11,532 nucleotides of DNA from Halomonas sp. (GTDB taxonomy: Bacteria > Pseudomonadota > Gammaproteobacteria > Pseudomonadales > Halomonadaceae), in contig PWIZ01000034.1 of assembly GCA_003560175.1 (NCBI GenBank), positions 1 through 11,532 on the forward strand. The letters are read 5' to 3'. Positions 7,173 to 11,532 of this stretch are shown piece after piece. A program made the position numbers and the translations under genes. The number at the start of each line of letters is the position of its first letter. Within the stretch, counting starts at the first letter, position 1. The notes beneath the pieces were generated by a model. The model saw only the letters and a list, made by a program, of their open reading frames with translations, did not search any database and had not been told where the DNA came from.

Positions 7173-8246
7173 CTAGTCCCTCAACACCGTGGCGGTGCGC
7201 TGGGGCTCCAGGCTGACCTGCTCGCCCACTCGCCACAGGCTGTGGCTGGGGGTAATGGCGCAGAACTGCTGGCCGTGCTGCTCCAGCAGGTAGAAACAGT
7301 CGTGGCCGCGGAATTCGCGTTCGATGATGGTGGCGCCTTTGCCGTCCGGAGCCACCGACAGCGACAGGTACTCCGGGCGCAGTGAGAGGCGCACTGGCCC
7401 GCGCTGGTGGCTGTCGATGGCCACCTGGCCGAGCGCGGTGCGGGCGATCTCGCCGTCGGCGTCGCCCTCGAGCAGGTTGGTATGGCCCAGGAACTCTGCC
7501 ACGAAGGAGGTGGCTGGTGCCTGGTAGATACGCTCCGGGCGGTCCATCTGGATCAGCTGCCCATAATGCATCACCCCCACCTGGTCGGCGAATGAGAGCG
7601 CCTCGGCCTGGTCGTGGGTGACCAGGATCACCGAGGTGCCGGCCGCCTTGAATATCCGGCGCACCTCCTTGCGGGTCGACTCGCGTAGGGCCGCGTCGAG
7701 GTTGGAGAAGGGCTCGTCGAGCAGCACCAGCTCGGGTTCAGCCGCCAACGTCCTGGCCAGAGCCACACGCTGCTGCTGGCCGCCGGAGAGCTGATCGGGC
7801 ATGCGCGCGGCGAGTTCCGCCAGGCCCACCAGGTCGAGCCACTCGCGGGCCTTAGACGCCCGCTTGGCCTTGGGCACGTGGCGCATGGCGAAGGCGACGT
7901 TCTCGCCCAGGCTCATGTGCGGGAAGAGCGCGTAGTCCTGGAAGACGATGCCGATACGGCGCTGCTGGGGCGGCAGTCGAGTGACGTTGCGGCCGCGCAG
8001 CACGACCTCGCCGGCATCGGGGTGCTCGAAGCCGGCGATCATGCGCAGGGTGGTGGTTTTGCCGCAGCCGCTGGGGCCGAGCAGGGCGAGGATCTCGCCG
8101 TTGTCCAAGGAGAAGCTTACGTCCTCCACGGCCAGCGGGTCCTGGGGGCGGTAGCGCTTGTGCAAGCCGCCCACCGACAGCAGCGGCTCCGGCAGCCGGG
8201 TTGGTGCTCCCTGAGGGGCGGCCTTGAGGTTGAGGTTGGACATCAT
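7173..8246 (-). CDS. fbpC: Iron(III) ABC transporter ATP-binding protein
   Basis: This 357-residue cytosolic ATPase powers the FbpB permease. It shows Walker A GPSGCGKTT (57-65), the Q-loop glutamine in VFQDYALFPH (Q103), the signature LSGGQQQR (153-160), Walker B LVLLDEP (173-179), the D-loop SNLDA (181-185) and the switch histidine in THDQAEA (H211). A C-terminal TOBE-like regulatory domain occupies about residues 265-357 (LSLRPEYLSL region), as in the FbpC/PotA-type importer ATPases. The frame stays open far upstream (to 8423), but that part overlaps fbpB and is not family-like. The start lies in a tandem ATG-ATG: the ATG at 8246 overlaps the fbpB stop as ATGA, while the ATG at 8243 is better spaced (7 bases) from the AAGGAGG site. 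Either is possible and they differ by one methionine. It is the last gene of the fbpABC operon. Iron specificity comes from the neighbouring fbpA, not from this protein. Confidence 0.92.
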   Translation of the reverse strand: MMSNLNLKAAPQGAPTRLPEPLLSVGGLHKRYRPQDPLAVEDVSFSLDNGEILALLGPSGCGKTTTLRMIAGFEHPDAGEVVLRGRNVTRLPPQQRRIGIVFQDYALFPHMSLGENVAFAMRHVPKAKRASKAREWLDLVGLAELAARMPDQLSGGQQQRVALARTLAAEPELVLLDEPFSNLDAALRESTRKEVRRIFKAAGTSVILVTHDQAEALSFADQVGVMHYGQLIQMDRPERIYQAPATSFVAEFLGHTNLLEGDADGEIARTALGQVAIDSHQRGPVRLSLRPEYLSLSVAPDGKGATIIEREFRGHDCFYLLEQHGQQFCAITPSHSLWRVGEQVSLEPQRTATVLRD

Positions 8247-9850
8247 TTGCCCTCCTTGGTGAGCAGCAGGCCCACGGACAGGCTGGAGAACACCACGATA
8301 GCGGCGGCGAATGGCGCCGCTTCGGCCAGCATGCCTTCCGAGGTCCGGGTGAAGACGGTGACCGCCAGGGTGGTGTAGCCGGTGGGCGCCAGCAGGAAGG
8401 TGATCGGCAGCTCCTTCATGCACAGCACGAAGACCAGCACCACGCCGGCCAGGATGCCGCGGTGCAGGCGCGGAAAGATCACGTTGACGAAGGTGCTGAT
8501 GGGGCCGTGGCCCAGGGAGTGGGCGGCCTCCTCCATGCTGGGGCGGGTCTGCAGCAGGGCGCTGCGGATCGGGCCCAGCGCTAGCGCCAGCGAGGCCATG
8601 GCCCAGGTGATGATCAGCATCGCCAGGGTCTGGTAGAGGAAGGGCGCGGTGCGCAGCGAGAAGAACACCATGGCCAGCGCCAGTGCCAGCGGCGGGATCG
8701 CGTAGCCGATATAGGCGGAGCGCTCGATCAGGGTGGCGAAGGGTGAGGGGTAGCGCACGGTTAGAAAGGCGAGGGGCAGGGCGAAGGCCGCGGCCAGCAG
8801 GGCCGCCGGCAGCGCCGCGCCGGCGGAACGCAGCAGGGTGCCGGGCACCCTGGCGAAGAAGCTCAGATCCGGCGGCGCCAGCAGTAGCCAGTAGGCCAGG
8901 ATCATCACCGGCAGGCCGATGGAGGCGGTAAACAGTGCCATCAGGTAGGGCCAGGCCAGAAAGCGAGCGCGTCCCAGCGGCATGGGTGTCATCGGTCGTG
9001 CCACGCCGGTGCCGATGCGCGCCAGCTTGCGCTTGACCACCAGGCTGTCGAGCATCACGAAGGATAAAGCGAGTGCCAGCAGCATCAGCGCGAGCCAGGC
9101 GGCGTAGACTCGGTCGAAGGCGCCGGAATACTGGGTATAGATGGCATAACTGAAGGCCTCGTAGCGCATCAGTGCCACGGCGCCGAAGTCACCCAGCACA
9201 TACAGCGCGATCACCAGCCAGCCGGCCATCAGCGCCGGCATCAGGTGGGGCAGGGTCACTCGGCGGAAGATCTCTCGTTGCGAGTAGCCCAGGCTCCGCG
9301 CACTCTCCTCCAGGTTGCCGTCGAGGCCGGCCAGGGCGGCGCGCAGGTTCAGGAACAGGTAGGGGAAAGTGTAGAGCGACAGCGCCAGGGTCGCGCCCCA
9401 GTAACCCTGGATGCGCGGCAGCTGGAAGCCGGTGAGCTGAGCCAACACCCCGTAGTTGCCACCCAGCCCGATCAGCGCATAGGCCATTACATAGCCGGGC
9501 ACTGCCAGGGGAATCACCCCCAGCACGGTGAGACTCTTCTTGAAGCGGATATCGGTGCGGGTGACCAGCCAGGCCAACGGGAAGGCCATCAGGGTGGTCA
9601 GCGCCACCACCCCGGCGGCCAGGGCCAGGGTGTTGATCAGCAGTTGGAGATTGCGGGGGCGGAATACCAGATCGACGAGGGTGGCGCTATCGGCCTCGAA
9701 CGCACGCAGCCCCAGGTAGAACAGGGGCACCAGCATGGCCACCGCCGCAATCAGCGAGGGCAGCAGAATATGCAGCGGAACGCCGCGAGGCAGCAGCCGG
9801 GGAAGGCCCGGGGCGTGGTGCGGAGTGGCAGGATGACGCATCGGCTTCAT
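8243..9850 (-). CDS. fbpB: Iron(III) ABC transporter permease (fused double-domain)
   Basis: This is a 535-residue inner-membrane protein made of two homologous permease halves, each with about six hydrophobic helices. Hydrophobic segments are evident near residues 27-48, 72-98, 105-130, 150-172, 205-225 and 250-270 in the first half. In the second half they lie near 300-325, 340-365, 383-400, 405-425, 465-490 and 510-530. Each half carries an EAA-type ATPase-coupling loop: EESARSLGYSQREIF (181-195) and EEAAHSLGHGPISTF (440-454). The internal duplication and length are usual for FbpB/SfuB ferric iron permeases. The start ATG at 9850 has GAGG close upstream; a second ATG three codons in (9841) is possible. 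The gene follows fbpA after a 54-base gap containing a hairpin and overlaps fbpC by ATGA, indicating a co-translated membrane complex. Confidence 0.92.
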   Translation of the reverse strand: MKPMRHPATPHHAPGLPRLLPRGVPLHILLPSLIAAVAMLVPLFYLGLRAFEADSATLVDLVFRPRNLQLLINTLALAAGVVALTTLMAFPLAWLVTRTDIRFKKSLTVLGVIPLAVPGYVMAYALIGLGGNYGVLAQLTGFQLPRIQGYWGATLALSLYTFPYLFLNLRAALAGLDGNLEESARSLGYSQREIFRRVTLPHLMPALMAGWLVIALYVLGDFGAVALMRYEAFSYAIYTQYSGAFDRVYAAWLALMLLALALSFVMLDSLVVKRKLARIGTGVARPMTPMPLGRARFLAWPYLMALFTASIGLPVMILAYWLLLAPPDLSFFARVPGTLLRSAGAALPAALLAAAFALPLAFLTVRYPSPFATLIERSAYIGYAIPPLALALAMVFFSLRTAPFLYQTLAMLIITWAMASLALALGPIRSALLQTRPSMEEAAHSLGHGPISTFVNVIFPRLHRGILAGVVLVFVLCMKELPITFLLAPTGYTTLAVTVFTRTSEGMLAEAAPFAAAIVVFSSLSVGLLLTKEGK

Positions 9851-9867
9851 GGTGCCTCGTCGGTGGA

Positions 9868-9893
9868 GACCTGCCGCCAGTGGGCGGCAGGTC
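9868..9893 (-). promoter_or_regulatory. Intercistronic hairpin between fbpA and fbpB
   Basis: A perfect 11-bp inverted repeat (9868-9878 and 9883-9893, GACCTGCCGCC/GGCGGCAGGTC) with a 4-base loop fills the gap between the fbpA stop and the fbpB start. There is no T run on the fbp strand, so it is unlikely to be a full terminator. Such hairpins after periplasmic binding-protein genes commonly protect the upstream mRNA or partly attenuate transcription, giving excess binding protein over permease. That role here is inference. Confidence 0.6.
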
Positions 9894-9904
9894 GCAGGCC
9901 GGGG

Positions 9905-10903
9905 TTAGAGCAGTCCGGCGTCGCGCAGCAGGTTGAGAGTGCCCTCAAGGTCCTCCAGATCGTCCAGGTCGATCTGTGGGGAGACCTCCAGCAGGCGATC
10001 GAAGTCCTCGAGCACCGGGTTCTGGATTACGTCGCGAGTGACCGGGTACTCATAGACATTGCCGGTGAAGTACTGCTGAGCGGCGGAGGAGAGCAGGAAG
10101 CGTACGAACTCCACGGCGGCTTCCCGGTTGTCGCTGCTCTCGAGCACGGCGATGCCCGCCACGTTGACCAAATTGCCGATATCGCCGTCGGCGAAGAAGG
10201 CCTGCTCGACCGGGAAGTCGGCGTCGGAGTCAAGGAAACGCGGCAGGTAATAGCTGTTGACCAGAGCGAAGTCGATCTCACCGTCGGCGATGCCCTGCAC
10301 CTGGGTGGTGTTGTTGCGGAAGGTCACCGCGCCGTTGGACTTCATGCCCTCGAGCCATGCCAGGGTGCGCTCGTCGCAGTGCTCGACGCGCATGGCGGTA
10401 ATAAAGGACTGGAAGGAGCCGTTGGTGGGCGCCCAGCCGACACGGCCTTCATAGCGTTCGTCGACGAGGTCGAAGGCGCTATCGGGCAGCTCGTCCTCGC
10501 CGGCGCGCTCGGGCGAATAGGCGACAACACGTGCGCGGCCGCTGGCGGCGACCCAGTTGCCGGTCTCGCTGGTGTAGATGCCGGGAAGGTTTTCATAGAT
10601 ATCGTTGGGGAGCTCGGCCAGCAGGCCTGCCTTGCTGAGGGCGCCCATGGCGCCGGCATCCTGGCCCCAGTAGAGGTCGGCTGGAGAGCGGCGACCCTCT
10701 TCTTGCAGCAGCACGGCCAGCTGGGCAGTGTCGCCGTAGCGCACGGCGACGCTGATGCCGGTGTTCTGCTCGAACTGGCTGATGAGCGGCTCGACCATGG
10801 ACTCGCCGCGTCCGGAGTAGAGGGTGAGATCAGCGGCGGAGGCGAGGGGAGCGGCCAGGAGGGTGGCGGCGACGGTAGCGGCAGTAAACAGCGACTTATG
10901 CAT
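9905..10903 (-). CDS. fbpA: Periplasmic iron(III)-binding protein FbpA
   Basis: This 332-residue solute-binding protein captures ferric iron in the periplasm and delivers it to FbpBC. A signal peptide covers residues 1-23 (hydrophobic core TVAATLLAAPL, cleavage after ASA), and the mature protein begins ADLTLYSGRGE, the typical first strand of this family. The decisive feature is the tandem tyrosine in NSYYLPR (Y218, Y219), equivalent to the iron-ligand tyrosine pair of Neisseria FbpA. Family blocks around PADLYWGQDAGAMGAL (74-89), RARVVAYSPER (123-133) and GRVGWAPTNGSFQ (153-165) are also present. There is no lipobox, so it is a soluble periplasmic protein. The ATG at 10903 has AAGGA about 11 bases upstream. 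It is the first gene of the operon, with a Fur-box-like site and a candidate promoter upstream, so iron-responsive repression is expected. Confidence 0.94.
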   Translation of the reverse strand: MHKSLFTAATVAATLLAAPLASAADLTLYSGRGESMVEPLISQFEQNTGISVAVRYGDTAQLAVLLQEEGRRSPADLYWGQDAGAMGALSKAGLLAELPNDIYENLPGIYTSETGNWVAASGRARVVAYSPERAGEDELPDSAFDLVDERYEGRVGWAPTNGSFQSFITAMRVEHCDERTLAWLEGMKSNGAVTFRNNTTQVQGIADGEIDFALVNSYYLPRFLDSDADFPVEQAFFADGDIGNLVNVAGIAVLESSDNREAAVEFVRFLLSSAAQQYFTGNVYEYPVTRDVIQNPVLEDFDRLLEVSPQIDLDDLEDLEGTLNLLRDAGLL

Positions 10904-10986
10904 GTCTGGATGATCCTTGGGTTGGCGGTTGGGACGTATCCGCTCTGGGGCGGTTCGAGCTCCACTGCCAGTCTCGGTCTATCGGG

Positions 10987-11014
10987 ACGATAGCAAAATT
11001 ATTGTCTGCTGCAA
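10987..11014 (-). promoter_or_regulatory. Candidate sigma-70 promoter of fbpABC
   Basis: On the minus strand, TTGCAG (11014-11009; 4 of 6 to consensus) is followed after 16 bases by TATCGT (10992-10987; 4 of 6). The region is AT-rich relative to its surroundings and the -35 overlaps the Fur-like site. The -10 lies inside a small palindrome, CTATCG-GGA-CGATAG (10979-10993). This would give a leader of roughly 75 bases before fbpA. The match is modest. Confidence 0.35.
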
Positions 11015-11029
11015 ATGATAATGATACGC
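11011..11029 (-). promoter_or_regulatory. Fur-box-like operator upstream of fbpA
   Basis: The 19 bases GCAAATGATAATGATACGC match the consensus GATAATGATAATCATTATC at 13 positions by eye, with an intact ATGATAATGAT core. The site lies about 110 bases upstream of the fbpA start and overlaps the candidate -35 element. Fur bound to Fe(II) is known to repress ferric uptake operons from such positions, so repression when iron is plentiful is the natural reading. Confidence 0.7.
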
Positions 11030-11089
11030 AAAGTGGTTTCCATGACGTGCGTCAATTCCTGTGCTGCCATCGGTCCAGTGGTGGAAATC

Positions 11090-11124
11090 AGAGCGCCCGC
11101 CATGCGGGGCATGGCGGGCGCTCT
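11090..11124 (-). terminator. Intrinsic terminator of the TRAP transporter gene
   Basis: A perfect 16-bp inverted repeat (11090-11105 and 11109-11124, AGAGCGCCCGCCATGC with its complement) and a 3-base loop lie 27 bases past the TRAP permease stop. On the minus strand it is followed by GATTTCC, a short T-containing tail. It isolates the fbp promoter region from upstream transcription. Confidence 0.8.
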
Positions 11125-11151
11125 CGTGGTGCCGGGAGAGAGTTCTCGCGG

Positions 11152-11532
11152 TCAGTAGCCCAGCAGTACCGAGGGCAGGCCGGTGATGATGGCCGGGAAG
11201 AAGGCCATCAGCAGGCAGGCCAGCACAATGATGGCCACGAAGGGGATCACCGCCTTGTAGAGATCAACGATCTCCACCCCGGGTGGCGCTACCCCCTTCA
11301 GGTAGAACAGCGCATAGCCGAACGGCGGGGTCAGGAAGGAGGTCTGCAGCACCACCGCCACCATTACCACGAACCACAGCACGTCGACGCCCATCTGCTG
11401 AACGATCGGCAGCATGATCGGGAAGCTGAGCAGCACGATGCCGGTCCAGTCCAGGAACATGCCCAGGATGAACACCAGGAACAGCATCAGGATCAGCGCG
11501 CCGGTGGTGCCACCGGGCATGGCCAGCACCAG
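11152..11532 (-). CDS. TRAP transporter large permease, DctM family (3' end, partial)
   Basis: The last 126 residues of a membrane protein are visible; the rest lies beyond the window edge. Hydrophobic segments are separated by family-typical blocks: FILGMFLDWTGIVLLSFPIMLPIV, then LQTSFLTPPFGYALFYLKGVAPP, then a final helix AVIPFVAIIVLACLLMAFFPAI and a short tail. The TSFLTPPFG motif and the final PxI helix mark the C-terminus of TRAP DctM large subunits, including the DctQM-fused forms. These secondary transporters use ion gradients and a periplasmic binding protein to import organic acids, compatible solutes or other small anions. The substrate cannot be read from this end. Nothing links it functionally to fbpABC; a strong terminator separates them. 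Confidence 0.9.
   Translation of the reverse strand: MVLAMPGGTTGALILMLFLVFILGMFLDWTGIVLLSFPIMLPIVQQMGVDVLWFVVMVAVVLQTSFLTPPFGYALFYLKGVAPPGVEIVDLYKAVIPFVAIIVLACLLMAFFPAIITGLPSVLLGY

Noticed and set aside
8247..8423. Upstream extension of fbpC to a start at 8423
   Set aside because: The extra 59 residues lie antiparallel in phase over fbpB coding sequence and do not resemble an ABC ATPase N-terminus; the ATGA junction with AAGGAGG gives the better start.
9245..10993. Long plus-strand open frame of 582 codons antisense to fbpA and part of fbpB
   Set aside because: It lies opposite two clearly recognisable genes, its translation has low-complexity VAEG/QGQ composition with no family resemblance, and GC-rich third positions keep antisense frames open in such genomes.

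Overview
The window looks like chromosomal DNA of a GC-rich gammaproteobacterium, most likely a Halomonas-type member of the Halomonadaceae. This is judged from overall gene content, high GC at third codon positions, and the DUF2782 protein-thrB block divergent from polA, which I recall from Pseudomonas. No species assignment is possible from the sequence alone. It is mostly housekeeping and nutrient-uptake DNA. I see no phage, insertion sequence, CRISPR array, tRNA or rRNA, and no plainly novel multi-gene system.

Left part (1-4023). A plus-strand fumarylacetoacetate hydrolase (FAH) family gene converges on a minus-strand cluster, with a strong hairpin terminator between them. The cluster, read leftward, is a small secreted DUF2782 protein, homoserine kinase (thrB) and biosynthetic arginine decarboxylase (speA). 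thrB and speA overlap by an ATGA. The most notable observation in the window is in speA. The frame is stopped by a TAG at 857-859, but the same frame continues for 22 more codons to a natural TAA at 788-790. Those 22 codons encode a plausible SpeA C-terminus ending GYTYLE. One nonsense change (or a sequencing error) therefore appears to have cut off the last 23 residues.

Middle (4024-7172). polA (DNA polymerase I with all three domains and intact active-site motifs) is transcribed rightward, divergent from the DUF2782 gene. The spacer between them holds a possible CRP-like palindrome. polA ends in a small intrinsic terminator. About 200 bases of repetitive, inverted-repeat DNA (REP/BIME-like, with GTGGGAG heads) then separate it from the convergent fbpC.

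Right part (7173-11532). A minus-strand iron(III) ABC importer operon reads fbpA (periplasmic binding protein with the tandem-tyrosine iron site), fbpB (fused double permease) and fbpC (ATPase). A Fur-box-like sequence overlaps a candidate promoter upstream of fbpA. A hairpin lies between fbpA and fbpB, and fbpB and fbpC overlap by ATGA. At the right edge is the 3' end of a TRAP transporter large permease (DctM family), followed downstream by a near-perfect terminator hairpin.
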